DNA of 64,000 nucleotides from Citrifermentans bremense (GCF_014218275.1 NZ_AP023213.1:2892001-2956000), one strand, 5' to 3'; positions 15,011-24,676 are shown, counted from the first letter of the stretch. The notes: a model not told the origin generated them from the sequence alone. A program made the numbers and translations.

Positions 15011-16165
15011 TTATTCGGAAACAGCTTGCATATAGTTATCTGCTATCTGTTTAATATCAAACTTCCGTGAATGCTCATGTCCCTGGACTCCATAAACATG
15101 AAATCTATTGTTTTCGTACATGTCTACAATAGCATTTACAAGTGCAGAAACATCCCCTCCGGGATAAAATACAGCGCCTTGTCCAGAAAAGTGATAAATA
15201 TCCTCTATTCCTCCTGTCCCTGAAGGCACAACAACAGGTAATCCTGCAGCGGAAGCCTCTAAGCATGAATTGCCAAAAGACTCATACTCCGAAGCAGATA
15301 CAAAGAGATCATAGTGATGTAAGATTTCTGTAACATTTGATACGTACCCTAGGAAATTGACTTTGTCTTGAATTTGCAAAGTTGCAGCAAGATCGGATAG
15401 GTAATCGTGCATTGGACCATTACCAGCTATATCAAGGGTACACATAAAACTTTTGTTTATAGCGGCAATAGCAAATAGAATTTGTTCAAATCTTTTACTA
15501 GGAACCAAGCGGCCCGTAGTAATTATTTTCAATGGAAGGCCGACATGAAAATTCTGGCTGTAGACTTTATGTGTGGTGACATTAACAGGATTAGGTATAA
15601 TGACAATTTTATCGTCGTTGACACCTAAAGCTAGCAATTCCTCCTTCACTACCCTTGAAATGGCTATGATTTTGTCAGCATGGCCATAAGCCCACTTTAG
15701 TAATTTTTTAAATAATAACATCTTGAAACCGCTATAAGACTTGCTCAATACACTACGCTCAGAAACAAATACGGCTCGTCCACGTGAAAGAAAATGTGCA
15801 TCAAGGAAGTTAACGATATTCGCTCGGTGTAAGAAGCTGAGAACAAAATCTGGCTTAGTCTTTTTGATAATACGACTAACAAAGAAAGATTGATATGGGA
15901 TAGCTAGTAACTTTAACGGTCCTTTTAAAAATCTTGAACCAGTGACACTAACAATCTGCACGTCAGGTGATACTGGAAAAAAAGACTCCTCACTGTCAAG
16001 TGAAACTATAGTAATCTTCTGATCACGATGACTGGAAAATTCGTTAGCTAAACTGGCCAATACCCTTTCGGCACCACCACATTCTAGACTGTTAATTATA
16101 AGTAAAAAGCTCAAATAAGGCCGCTCCGAGATTACCCACTGACAAAATAACGGGTAACTCAACAC
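15011..16165 (-). CDS. GT4 glycosyltransferase
   Basis: A 384-residue GT-B glycosyltransferase. The acceptor-side start INSLECGGAERVLASLANEF is typical of family 4; the donor side has SASEYESFGNSCLEASAAGLP with the E-x7-E pattern. The only start in a reasonable place is GTG 16165, which makes the first strand begin at about residue 16. Three more glycosyl-related genes surround it in the same AT-rich block, so it should build the O unit. The sugar it transfers cannot be told from sequence. Confidence 0.82.
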   Translation of the reverse strand: MLSYPLFCQWVISERPYLSFLLIINSLECGGAERVLASLANEFSSHRDQKITIVSLDSEESFFPVSPDVQIVSVTGSRFLKGPLKLLAIPYQSFFVSRIIKKTKPDFVLSFLHRANIVNFLDAHFLSRGRAVFVSERSVLSKSYSGFKMLLFKKLLKWAYGHADKIIAISRVVKEELLALGVNDDKIVIIPNPVNVTTHKVYSQNFHVGLPLKIITTGRLVPSKRFEQILFAIAAINKSFMCTLDIAGNGPMHDYLSDLAATLQIQDKVNFLGYVSNVTEILHHYDLFVSASEYESFGNSCLEASAAGLPVVVPSGTGGIEDIYHFSGQGAVFYPGGDVSALVNAIVDMYENNRFHVYGVQGHEHSRKFDIKQIADNYMQAVSE

Positions 16166-16218
16166 TGTAAGTGTGTAGTTTAAATACTATTCTGCGATCG
16201 GACCTGATTGTATATTTA

Positions 16219-17115
16219 TTAGGTTACGGACTTTAAAAGTTCCGGAGAACAAACTAAAACGTCTACGTTTTTCCTCCCTAGAGAATTTAAATATTTATGA
16301 TCTACAGGAGTTCCATCTATTTTGTAAATTGATAGACCAAAGCCATTTACAATGTTGTTGATTTCATTGTATGTCTGCTTGTTCAACTCACACACTATAA
16401 TAGGCTTGGAGGCCAAAAGCTTAGAGGCCCCTTTAAAAACAGGCACTTCAAAACCTTCCACATCTATCTTCAATAGTACAGGACGCGCATCAGTAGGATC
16501 ATATGCTTTCAAGAAGAGATCATCAACAGGAAGGGTATCGACAGTGACTTGACTCTTATTGGTGCTGTTGATTGTAGAAACATAAGATACTCCACTCGAA
16601 TTTTCATTGACATTCAGTAAAATTTCACCATGGCAATCGCCGCAGGCGGCAGAGACAACTTGTACTTTTGACAAAGAATTAATGTACACTGACTTTCGAA
16701 TTAGACGAACAAGTTGAGGGTTCGGTTCTACAGCTATAACCGACATTTCAGGATGTCGGCGGCCAATCACCACAGTGAAGTAACCATAGTTAGATCCTAC
16801 ATCAATGAAGCATTGAGCGCTGTCAGACAAAGCGACTAAACGGTCAGCAACTGCGTCATTTTTTCTCCCCTCGAACAACAGCGAGGCGGAGGCCTGGTCA
16901 TTAAGCTTTACGAATATCTTACTATTATCATATAGTTCCGATATTACGACTTTTTTTTCAACAAAAACTACCTTAAACAAAAACCTATTGATGTAATTGC
17001 GTAGAATAGTCAGGGGACTTTTTCCTAGAATCCGAACATTTCCCATATACATTAAAGACATGTCTATAGGCTTGTATACTCTATAAAGAAATGGCAATTT
17101 TTCAGCTACCAACAT
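16219..17115 (-). CDS. FkbM-family SAM-dependent methyltransferase
   Basis: A 298-residue protein. The SAM-binding motif is CFIDVGSNYGYFTVVIG, followed by VIAVEPNP. Later motifs are LLKIDVEGFEVPVFKGA and IIVCELN, the usual FkbM set. In polysaccharide loci FkbM enzymes O-methylate sugars of the repeat unit. I start at ATG 17115: GGAGGGT lies seven bases upstream and the wzy stop is one base away, which indicates translational coupling. The open frame upstream overlaps wzy and is not FkbM-like. Confidence 0.85.
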   Translation of the reverse strand: MLVAEKLPFLYRVYKPIDMSLMYMGNVRILGKSPLTILRNYINRFLFKVVFVEKKVVISELYDNSKIFVKLNDQASASLLFEGRKNDAVADRLVALSDSAQCFIDVGSNYGYFTVVIGRRHPEMSVIAVEPNPQLVRLIRKSVYINSLSKVQVVSAACGDCHGEILLNVNENSSGVSYVSTINSTNKSQVTVDTLPVDDLFLKAYDPTDARPVLLKIDVEGFEVPVFKGASKLLASKPIIVCELNKQTYNEINNIVNGFGLSIYKIDGTPVDHKYLNSLGRKNVDVLVCSPELLKSVT

Positions 17116-17116
17116 A

Positions 17117-18421
17117 TCATACCCTCCCTCTGATGCTAAAATTGTTTGAACGCTTGCCGCGCACGAAAAATATGGATAAGCAATAAGACATAAAAATGGG
17201 ACACAAAATATTTTTAAATAAGGGTGAAAGTATGGTCGAAAAATCGCCCCTAATTGCATAAATACAAATAGGTATCGACATCACATATATAACCATGCCA
17301 GCAAAAGATCTACATTTACCCCTATATAACAAGACAATGAGCATAGCCAGAAGAAAGGACCACAAAATCGCTCCGACTGCGCCTGCATTGATATACCCCT
17401 CAGCTAGGACCGAGAATCCATAACCTCGACCGGCAGCAACTATCTCAGGGAAATAGGTTTGGTTATACCAGCCTGTAGGGTTTTTGAAGTTAGCGATAAA
17501 ACTCGGCACTAGCGATCGCATTAGATCGTCTATCAGTGTTCCTCCATATCGCAAATGCCAACTTTTTTGGCTATCGATAATGTAGGAGAGATTAAAACCA
17601 GCGGATCTAAACTCGCCATCGGCCAAGGCTACCAAATAATTTGCATTGGAAAAATTGATACTATCTTTATAAAAAACATTTTTCATTGCTCCAAGTATGG
17701 GTATGGCAATCATACTTGCTGTTGCAATAGCAACTAGCATGAAACGTGATATTGGCCGATAGTAGTCAACAATTAACATTGTAACAAGTAAAAAAGTAAA
17801 AAATACATCTCGCTCACCAAGATTCAGTGCTGTGAACAGCGATAACAATCCGGCACTAATCATGAGTGTATTAATTTTGTGCTTATTAGATAGCTTATAC
17901 CCCAGGAGCAGTGTATAGAACACAAGCATCCAATTCATGAAGGAGTAGACACCTTTCATGTTAGTTTCAGAGGAGTCTGTCTTGGACACGAGCCCCATAT
18001 CGTAAAAACTGTAATTCAAATAAACAACGAATAAAAAAAATGCCACGTAAAGAAGATTATATACACGGCATAGAGCATCGTCCTGTATTTTATGCCTTAC
18101 GTACTCGCGCGGGCAGAACAGTATAAAAATCAAAGAATTCAAAAATATGGAGTACCAAGTTATTTCTACAACGATTTTATAATTTAAAAAATCCTTTACG
18201 CCAAAATACTGCAACAATAAAATACTGAAATGGTACAGATAAAAAAATGGAAGAAACCAAGTTACTGGGTGCATGATGTCCAGCTTTACAATGCAAATGC
18301 ATACTATTATGTAAAGCAACGGGGCCAACAGTAAAACAACCGTATCTTGAAATAACATCATTATCGCACTAACGATAACGCCAAGTGCAACTACAAAAGC
18401 TAGGACTGTGTTATCATTCAT
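17117..18421 (-). CDS. O-antigen/oligosaccharide repeat-unit polymerase (Wzy-like)
   Basis: A 434-residue polytopic membrane protein with about 12 hydrophobic segments. The large loop near residues 280-350 contains GTLIDDLMRSLVP and GYGFSVLAEGYINAGAVGA, the charged and Gly-rich pattern seen in Wzy proteins. Wzy polymerases are poorly conserved, so the call rests on topology, this loop and the locus (wzx, wzz, initiating transferase). ATG 18421 overlaps the upstream glycosyltransferase gene by eight bases. AT-rich. Confidence 0.78.
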   Translation of the reverse strand: MNDNTVLAFVVALGVIVSAIMMLFQDTVVLLLAPLLYIIVCICIVKLDIMHPVTWFLPFFYLYHFSILLLQYFGVKDFLNYKIVVEITWYSIFLNSLIFILFCPREYVRHKIQDDALCRVYNLLYVAFFLFVVYLNYSFYDMGLVSKTDSSETNMKGVYSFMNWMLVFYTLLLGYKLSNKHKINTLMISAGLLSLFTALNLGERDVFFTFLLVTMLIVDYYRPISRFMLVAIATASMIAIPILGAMKNVFYKDSINFSNANYLVALADGEFRSAGFNLSYIIDSQKSWHLRYGGTLIDDLMRSLVPSFIANFKNPTGWYNQTYFPEIVAAGRGYGFSVLAEGYINAGAVGAILWSFLLAMLIVLLYRGKCRSFAGMVIYVMSIPICIYAIRGDFSTILSPLFKNILCPIFMSYCLSIFFVRGKRSNNFSIRGRV

Positions 18422-19562
18422 GTATATCAAGCTCTTTCATCTTACAAAAAACCCATTCCCACATTTTTATCTGCTCATTATCTAAAGTATGTGCTTTGGC
18501 ATATTTATAACAAGCAGAAACCATATTGCTGTAACAACTCGCATTGCTTTCAACACTCATTATTGATGCAGCGATTGAGTGGGCATCAGAATCACACAGC
18601 AGGCCGTTATTATCGTTCAGAATAAAATCGTTACTGCCAACCCCCCTAATAGCTACCGGTATAACGCCATGAGCCATCGCTTCGGGCAAAACTTTAGAGG
18701 TACCCTCGCTTTTGGATAGAAGCAATAAGTATTTGGCAGATAGAAGTTCTATTCTGAGCTTAGCACGGTCCCTTTCATATGAAGAAAAATCAACGTACTC
18801 GCGGACGCCTAGTTTTGCAGAAAGTTCCACTAGTCCCTTTTTTTCAGGACCGTTACCGTAGATCTTTAATCTAAACGGTATATGGCACAGATCGTTTATG
18901 TGCTTTAGAACGTGAATGGCCAGGTCTACTCTTTTTAGTTTTTCCAAACGCCCTAAGTATATAAGCGTGTTGTTTCTGGCAGCAGTAGGAACATGAACTT
19001 CATCGTGCGTAGTAGAATAGTAAGGATAACAATCAGCCAATCCACTATATTTATTTTTTAGCACATGTCCAGTTACTACAGTGATGCACTGCTTGATAAT
19101 CGGCTCTAGAGTACGCTCAAGCCTGTTACCGAGCCATGATGAGAAAGGAAACTTATAATTGGCTGCAAAACTAGATGACCATTCTCCAGCTACGTAGCAC
19201 ATCAGCGGGATCTTTAAATTTTTAACTACATGATAACAATATAAGGTAAAAATGCTTGGCACTCTCAGTTCGATCAAATCTGGAGAGAATTCATGAATGA
19301 TGTGCAGAAGATTTTCTTTGACTTCGCTACTATGTAATAGTTTTGAACGGCCTATAATACTCTTATTGTAACCAGCGGTGCTACAATAGGATAATTTCTT
19401 TGAATCATCTAGTTCTAAAATTTTTTCTTGACCGGGCCCAAAATAGACAAGGCTATCAAAAAATTCAGTATATTTAAGCATTCGAGCATCGAAAGATCCA
19501 TTTCTGCTATTACATGATCTATTGTCAACTACAGAAACTTCTCCGATGACAAGCAACTTCAT
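18414..19562 (-). CDS. GT4 glycosyltransferase
   Basis: A 382-residue GT-B enzyme. It starts MKLLVIGEVSVVD at ATG 19562 with GAGGAAG nine bases upstream; the 29 codons further up are not protein-like. The donor half has LIYLGRLEKLKRVDLAIHVL and SKSEGTSKVLPEAMAHGVIP with the E-x7-E motif. Its N-terminal half is diverged, so the acceptor is not predictable. It is translationally coupled to wzy downstream. Confidence 0.8.
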   Translation of the reverse strand: MKLLVIGEVSVVDNRSCNSRNGSFDARMLKYTEFFDSLVYFGPGQEKILELDDSKKLSYCSTAGYNKSIIGRSKLLHSSEVKENLLHIIHEFSPDLIELRVPSIFTLYCYHVVKNLKIPLMCYVAGEWSSSFAANYKFPFSSWLGNRLERTLEPIIKQCITVVTGHVLKNKYSGLADCYPYYSTTHDEVHVPTAARNNTLIYLGRLEKLKRVDLAIHVLKHINDLCHIPFRLKIYGNGPEKKGLVELSAKLGVREYVDFSSYERDRAKLRIELLSAKYLLLLSKSEGTSKVLPEAMAHGVIPVAIRGVGSNDFILNDNNGLLCDSDAHSIAASIMSVESNASCYSNMVSACYKYAKAHTLDNEQIKMWEWVFCKMKELDIHE

Positions 19563-19910
19563 ATTAAAATCTTCCTCTTGAGAATTCAAAAATATTATAT
19601 ATCTAAAGTACGTTAAGGTGACGTATAAAGTGCAGACAGCACTGATCAAAATGGCATAGACAATAATTTAGCACCTAATGTCTTCTTTCTGCTTAATCTA
19701 TCTGGAACCTGTTCTAGAGTGGTGATCTGTCCCTGTAAGGTGATTAAGAAGGCTAAGTAGACGTGAACGGCGGGCCAGGGAACACCTTGATCAATTAAAA
19801 GATTGCCGTTGAATTGATCTCACTCTATAAGCTGATTACTTTACGGTAGATTTTGAGCATCAGAGTCATTTTTGTGACAATGGTGAACCGTTTAAAAATA
19901 TGCCTATGCC
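19563..19910. other. Gene-free AT-rich spacer in the O-unit block
   Basis: No convincing coding frame in 348 bp between wzx and the next glycosyltransferase. It contains TTAATCTATCTGGAACC at about 19694 and ATCTGTCCCTGTAAG at about 19727, similar to motifs of the decayed field at 11400-11835. A gene or small mobile element may have been lost here. Confidence 0.45.
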
Positions 19911-21374
19911 TTAAACAACCATATTTTTAAGTTTGTCATAAATTAGCCCCCCAGCATTACCCGAGAAAACAGAAGCGTTTAATTTCATCATCATAGAACA
20001 ATTAACCAAGCACAAGCCAAAACACAGAAACAATATTATAAAACTGTTACTATCAAAACTCCTAAGTAGAGAAGATAAAGGGATAGTGGTGATAATAACG
20101 ATGAGTGAGTTCATAACACCTGGTGTCAATTCGCGCCAATAAACGAGTTGCGAGTACTTGGTGTACTTCCAGCAAAGGTACTGCAAAACAGAAAAATGAA
20201 CAGCAACAGCAATACTCACTGTAAGAGCAATTGCATTGAGTCCGTATCTCCATGAAAAAAGACAACCAAAAACGACGATTACCGCATAAAAAACCTGTGC
20301 CATGGCGAGACTTGTCACCTTGCCAAGGGATTTCAAGACTGGCTCACTTATTTTGTAAGCAGTGCGAAAAAATAATGCCAGCACTAAGATTTTAAACGGC
20401 TGAATTACCGAGTGCCATTTAGGACCTAACAGAAAATTAACGACTTCTGGTGCTAAACACCAAAAAAAGACCTGCACAGGCAGCACGGCAAGCGCAACAA
20501 CACCAACGATTCTTGAATAAATGGAGCCTACTCGTGATGGATTGTTTTGAATGCTCGACAGCAACGGAAACAATACTTTACTTACAACTTGTCCGAACAA
20601 AGCGGCTGGCATTACAAGTAGTTGATATGCCCTGCTGTAAATACCGAGGCAACTGGCGCCAAGCCACCTTGATACAACAAAGTTATCTCCATTGAGAGCC
20701 ATATGGCTCGCTAGTTGCCCAAACGAAATACTATTACCAAATAAAAACAGAGCACGGACATCACCCCAATTAGGTGTGATAGAAATGGGAGGTTTAGCTA
20801 AAACCATAAAACATACCGCTTGAATGATGTTTTGCGACAAATGCGAGTATACTAATGACCAGTACCCGAATCCTGACACTGCGGTTACCGTCCCTACAAC
20901 GCCGTAACCTACAAGGTAACTGATAAATTCGATTATAGAAAGCGCTTTGAATCTCATGTTCCTGGTAAGAATTCCTTCCGCAGTCTGAGAAAGACCACGT
21001 ATCAAAAAAGCAATACCAAGAATAGGTAAGACGTCACTAAGAGCCGGAATGCGCATCAAATCGGCAAAAGTACTTGAAAAATTAGCCACGACCAAATAGA
21101 GGGCACCAGACAGCAAAAGTCCGACAAATTGAGCTGTTGCCAAAAAATCGGTGTCTAGGCTTTGGCGCTGCACGACAGCCGCACTTACTCCAAGCTCTGA
21201 AAAAATCAAAGAGAGATTTGCAATGACCATAGCTGCTGATGCAACACCAAAATCCGTTGGAGTCAACAACCGGCTTAAAATGCTAAGTACAAGAAGTTGG
21301 GCACCTCCTCTTCCAACAGCTGAGAATGAAGTCCAAACAATTCCTTTAGCCCCTTGAGCTGTAATAGATGACAT
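19911..21374 (-). CDS. Polysaccharide flippase (Wzx, MOP superfamily)
   Basis: A 487-residue membrane protein with about 14 hydrophobic segments. The start ITAQGAKGIVWTSFSAVGRGG and LSRLLTPTDFGVASAAMVIANL are typical of the Wzx/RfbX branch, followed by GVSAAVVQRQ. It would move undecaprenyl-linked O units across the inner membrane. It lies at the upstream side of the glycosyltransferases, 40 bp downstream of wzz. AT-rich. Confidence 0.87.
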   Translation of the reverse strand: MSSITAQGAKGIVWTSFSAVGRGGAQLLVLSILSRLLTPTDFGVASAAMVIANLSLIFSELGVSAAVVQRQSLDTDFLATAQFVGLLLSGALYLVVANFSSTFADLMRIPALSDVLPILGIAFLIRGLSQTAEGILTRNMRFKALSIIEFISYLVGYGVVGTVTAVSGFGYWSLVYSHLSQNIIQAVCFMVLAKPPISITPNWGDVRALFLFGNSISFGQLASHMALNGDNFVVSRWLGASCLGIYSRAYQLLVMPAALFGQVVSKVLFPLLSSIQNNPSRVGSIYSRIVGVVALAVLPVQVFFWCLAPEVVNFLLGPKWHSVIQPFKILVLALFFRTAYKISEPVLKSLGKVTSLAMAQVFYAVIVVFGCLFSWRYGLNAIALTVSIAVAVHFSVLQYLCWKYTKYSQLVYWRELTPGVMNSLIVIITTIPLSSLLRSFDSNSFIILFLCFGLCLVNCSMMMKLNASVFSGNAGGLIYDKLKNMVV

Positions 21375-21414
21375 ATGTTCGGTAGCCTTAAATCCTAAAA
21401 CAATCGTTCACTAC

Positions 21415-22614
21415 TTAAGGACGACTATTAGGCTTAAATGCGTTTATCAGCTCACATTTCAAAGTGTAGTCAAGCCTTTGCCATGAATTAATCAACATGA
21501 CCATAAAAATACTTGTAAAAAAGGCTATTAAACTTGAAACAAGGACTATTTTTGCTCTTTCTGGGCTACTTTTGATTTCTGGAACACTAGCCCTTTGTAT
21601 AACTTGAAAAGAAGATACATCTTTTGCTTCACTAAGTTTCGCCATTTCATATTGCTTGGTTATTAGTTCAACTAGTGTCTCTTGAATTTTCAAATCACGA
21701 AACAACCTAGCATACTCTTCACCCAATAAGGGGACAGACCCTACAGAAGGCAGTGCACTTGTACCACCTTTGCCTTCAAGCATTGCAATTTGAGCTTTGA
21801 TATTCGATATTGAAGCTTTCGCCCCCTTCACCTCTTGACTACTATCAGTAAACTGACGTTGTAATGCTCCCAATTGAATTTCTTGGGATGCTAATTGGGC
21901 CCTGAGAATTGCAATGCCTTCTATCGAGGCCTTCGCTTGATCGGGTACTGAAAAAGTTTTGTTTTTAGCCTGGAAGTTTTTCATCAATTCTTCTGCCTTT
22001 GCAAGCTTAACTTTCGCCAAGGCTAATTGCCCCTCCAGGAAAAAACGAGTTTTTGCAGCACTGCTCATACCAAGACCAGCAGTAATTTTGTCAAGTTCTT
22101 CAACATAAGAGTTTGTAACGCTTGAAGCACGTTTAGGATCTTCATCATCGAAGGCGATCGTTATTATGCCATCTTTTTTACCAACAAAAATTGAGGTGTT
22201 TTTATCCAATAGCTTGTAAGCATCTGTTTTTAACTTGACACCATAGACCTGCTTCAATTTATACTTTTCAACTATGTTGTCTTTTACAGTCTCACTACTG
22301 AGCATAGTTATATACTGGTCGGCCTTACTCGGGCCATTCACGCCAGCTACCCCAGCAAACCCGCCCAATTGTGCAAGCATCGACCCCATCATGCCCTTAT
22401 CGTCATCTGCGGGCAAAATAAGAGCTTTAGCCGTGTAAACATCAGGCATTATAAGAGTGGCGATTATTGCGAGAAATGCGACAAAAAAAGAAAAAAGGAA
22501 TATAAACCTTTTAAACTTAAGAATTATAAAAATAAACTGAACTAGGTCATGTAAAGAATATGATCCGGGTTGATTGCCGTTGTAATTTTCTATTTTTTCA
22601 TTTGACAGTTCCAT
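21415..22614 (-). CDS. Wzz/GumC-like chain length determinant
   Basis: A 399-residue polysaccharide co-polymerase. Two membrane helices frame a long periplasmic coiled coil: one near residues 37-57 (RFIFLFSFFVAFLAIIATL) and one near residues 365-388 (IVLVSSLIAFFTSIFMVML). The proline-rich approach to the second helix contains ASVPEIKSSPERAK. No tyrosine kinase domain is attached. It sets polymer length together with Wzy. I start at ATG 22614 with GGAG six bases upstream. Confidence 0.86.
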   Translation of the reverse strand: MELSNEKIENYNGNQPGSYSLHDLVQFIFIILKFKRFIFLFSFFVAFLAIIATLIMPDVYTAKALILPADDDKGMMGSMLAQLGGFAGVAGVNGPSKADQYITMLSSETVKDNIVEKYKLKQVYGVKLKTDAYKLLDKNTSIFVGKKDGIITIAFDDEDPKRASSVTNSYVEELDKITAGLGMSSAAKTRFFLEGQLALAKVKLAKAEELMKNFQAKNKTFSVPDQAKASIEGIAILRAQLASQEIQLGALQRQFTDSSQEVKGAKASISNIKAQIAMLEGKGGTSALPSVGSVPLLGEEYARLFRDLKIQETLVELITKQYEMAKLSEAKDVSSFQVIQRASVPEIKSSPERAKIVLVSSLIAFFTSIFMVMLINSWQRLDYTLKCELINAFKPNSRP

Positions 22615-22704
22615 TGCCACTCCACATTGAGAATGCCCCGCTGTTCTCAACAATGCTCATTTCTTCACGTCGATCCTGGTTACAGGATTACTCAGTTAAA
22701 TGCT

Positions 22705-23991
22705 TCAAAGTCTCCATAACCTAATACCAGATTGTTCGAAAGATTGACGGTTAAATACTCCTTTCACATCTATCACTACAGGATTTCCAGTTGATAGGTC
22801 ACGTATTTCGGGAATAGTAAGGACACGATATTGTTCGTGAGCCACTGCTACAATTATCGCCTCGGCTTTTTTGAGCTCATTAAACGGTATAAGTTCGATT
22901 CCGTACTCTTCATAAGCTGCTATCGGATCTGCAAGTGTGTCATGTACTTGGACATTTATGTCGTAATCTTTAAGTTCTCTTATGATATCGACTACTTTTG
23001 AATTTCTGAGATCTGGGCACTCTTCCTTGAAGGTTAATCCTAGAATAGTGATTGTTGAATCCTGGACACAATGGCCTTCAAGAATCATTTCCTTTATCGT
23101 TTTCTGAGCTATGAATCTTCCCATGCCGTCGTTGATGCGGCGCCCCGCCAGGATCACCTGCGGAATGTAGCCTATCTTCTCCGCCTTGTGCGTCAGGTAA
23201 TAGGGGTCGACCCCTATGCAGTGCCCGCCGACCAAACCAGGGCTGAACTTAAGGAAGTTCCACTTCGAACCGGCAGCGGCTAGAACCTCATTGGTGTCGA
23301 TCCCCATCCGGTCAAAGATGAGCGCCAATTCGTTCATGAGCGCTATGTTCAGGTCGCGCTGGGTATTCTCGATAACCTTGGCGGCCTCGGCCACCTTGAT
23401 GCTTGACGCCCTGTGCACGCCGGCAGTTACCACCGACTCGTACACCGATGCCACGATCTCCAGGGTCTCGGCGTCCTGCCCTGAGACGACCTTCTTGATC
23501 TTGGTAAAGGTATGCTCCTTGTCCCCTGGGTTAATTCGCTCAGGGCTATAGCCGACGGTAAAATCGCTACCGCAGGACAGACCAGAGACGCGCTCTAGGA
23601 TGGGGACGCACTCTTCCTCGGTGACGCCGGGATAGACGGTCGATTCGTAGACCACGACATCACCTTTTTTCAAGGCCTTGCCGACGGTTTCAGAGGCTTT
23701 GAGCATGGGGGTCAGGTCGGGCTGGTTGGCGGAATCGACGGGAGTAGGAACGGCTACGATGTGAAAGTCTGCCTTGGCTAGTTCAGAGGTCTGGTCCGTG
23801 AAGAGGATGTCGGCGGATACAAGGTCCGCCGACTCTACTTCCCCTGTGCGGTCGAAACCGGACTTCAATTCGGCTATGCGCGTAGCGTTTATGTCGAAGC
23901 CGATGGTGGTTCTTATCTTGCCGAATGCTACAGCTACCGGAAGGCCCACATAACCTAAGCCAACGACTGATACGATACGATCTTTCTTCAT
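22705..23991 (-). CDS. UDP-HexNAc/UDP-sugar 6-dehydrogenase (WbpA/TviB-like)
   Basis: A 428-residue NAD-dependent nucleotide-sugar dehydrogenase. N-terminal Rossmann motif VVGLGYVGLPVAVAFG, the YESTVYPGVTEE block, and the active-site Cys in GLVGGHCIGVDPYYL. It makes the uronic acid form of a UDP-sugar, probably UDP-GlcNAcA. I start at ATG 23991 (AGGAGCGGC upstream). The gene is a compositional mosaic: the 5' two thirds are GC-rich (37 of 60 G+C at 23221-23280) and the 3' third is AT-rich (22 of 60 at 22921-22980), with the change near 23120. Confidence 0.88.
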   Translation of the reverse strand: MKKDRIVSVVGLGYVGLPVAVAFGKIRTTIGFDINATRIAELKSGFDRTGEVESADLVSADILFTDQTSELAKADFHIVAVPTPVDSANQPDLTPMLKASETVGKALKKGDVVVYESTVYPGVTEEECVPILERVSGLSCGSDFTVGYSPERINPGDKEHTFTKIKKVVSGQDAETLEIVASVYESVVTAGVHRASSIKVAEAAKVIENTQRDLNIALMNELALIFDRMGIDTNEVLAAAGSKWNFLKFSPGLVGGHCIGVDPYYLTHKAEKIGYIPQVILAGRRINDGMGRFIAQKTIKEMILEGHCVQDSTITILGLTFKEECPDLRNSKVVDIIRELKDYDINVQVHDTLADPIAAYEEYGIELIPFNELKKAEAIIVAVAHEQYRVLTIPEIRDLSTGNPVVIDVKGVFNRQSFEQSGIRLWRL

Positions 23992-24009
23992 GCCGCTCCT
24001 TAAAAACTG

Positions 24010-24137
24010 CAGTTCAAAGTTCAAAGTTCTGAGTTCAACAAAAAAAGCAGTTCTAAGTTCTAAGTTCTAAGTTCAACAAACTAAAAGGCAAGGTTCGAGG
24101 TTCTGAACTCTGAACATTGAACTGACTCCAACTCTGA
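24010..24137. repeat. GTTC-type repeat block, left of the four-helix bundle gene
   Basis: About 15 imperfect copies of AAGTTC/GAACTC units. The first half is in one orientation (AGTTCAAAGTTC), the second half in the other (GAACTCTGAACATTGAAC). A matching block is at 24532-24670. Confidence 0.75.
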
Positions 24138-24145
24138 ACTGTGTC

Positions 24146-24511
24146 TTAGCATTTTCTCTCTGAATTCTTCAGGTACCGGATAAATCCATTGAGTATGTTG
24201 CTGACATTGGTACAACTTTCTTTGATCTCCTCAAAGTCGGTTGAGGTAAAATGTCCTACATCATGCCCAGCATAGGCCAAACTTTTAACTTCGGATGCGG
24301 ATCCCCTGGCAATTACCAGAAACTGTATAAATTCCTTGTTGGTGCCGCGGTCGAACCCCTCCGCAATGTTGGACATAACTGAAATAGATGCCCGCTGAAT
24401 CTGGTCCCTGAACCCGAAGTCACGGCACCCAGAACACTTGGTATAAACCTCACGAACGAGTTTCCGTGCCTCTTTCCAGCCTTCAATCTGTTCAAAGGAG
24501 TCTATCTTCAT
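24146..24511 (-). CDS. Four-helix bundle protein (S23/IVP family)
   Basis: A 121-residue all-helical protein starting MKIDSFEQIEGWKEARKLV. The blocks RDQIQRASISVMSNIAEGFDRG and FLVIARGSASEVKSLAY define the S23-like four-helix bundle family (PF05635). These are encoded in 23S rRNA intervening sequences and as free genes, and a relative (Avd) works with diversity-generating retroelements; the role of the free form is unknown. No retroelement is nearby. It is flanked on both sides, within 25 bp, by GTTC repeat blocks, as if it had moved as a cassette. Confidence 0.85.
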   Translation of the reverse strand: MKIDSFEQIEGWKEARKLVREVYTKCSGCRDFGFRDQIQRASISVMSNIAEGFDRGTNKEFIQFLVIARGSASEVKSLAYAGHDVGHFTSTDFEEIKESCTNVSNILNGFIRYLKNSERKC

Positions 24512-24531
24512 AATCCCTTCGGTAGAGGCTT

Positions 24532-24670
24532 GAGTTCAGCGTTCAAGGTTCTAAGTTCAAGATCGGGAGTTCAAGGTTCGGAGTTCTAGGTTCTGGACCC
24601 TGTCTTCAACTCTGGATTTCAAACCTTGAACCGCAGTTGTTTAAACTCTGAACTCTGAACCTTGAACTTT
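24532..24670. repeat. GTTC-type repeat block, right of the four-helix bundle gene
   Basis: Copies such as GTTCAAGGTTCTAAGTTC followed by inverted forms such as AACTCTGAACCTTGAAC. With 24010-24137 it brackets the four-helix bundle gene and separates it from the wza-like gene. Confidence 0.75.
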
Positions 24671-24676
24671 GTTAGA

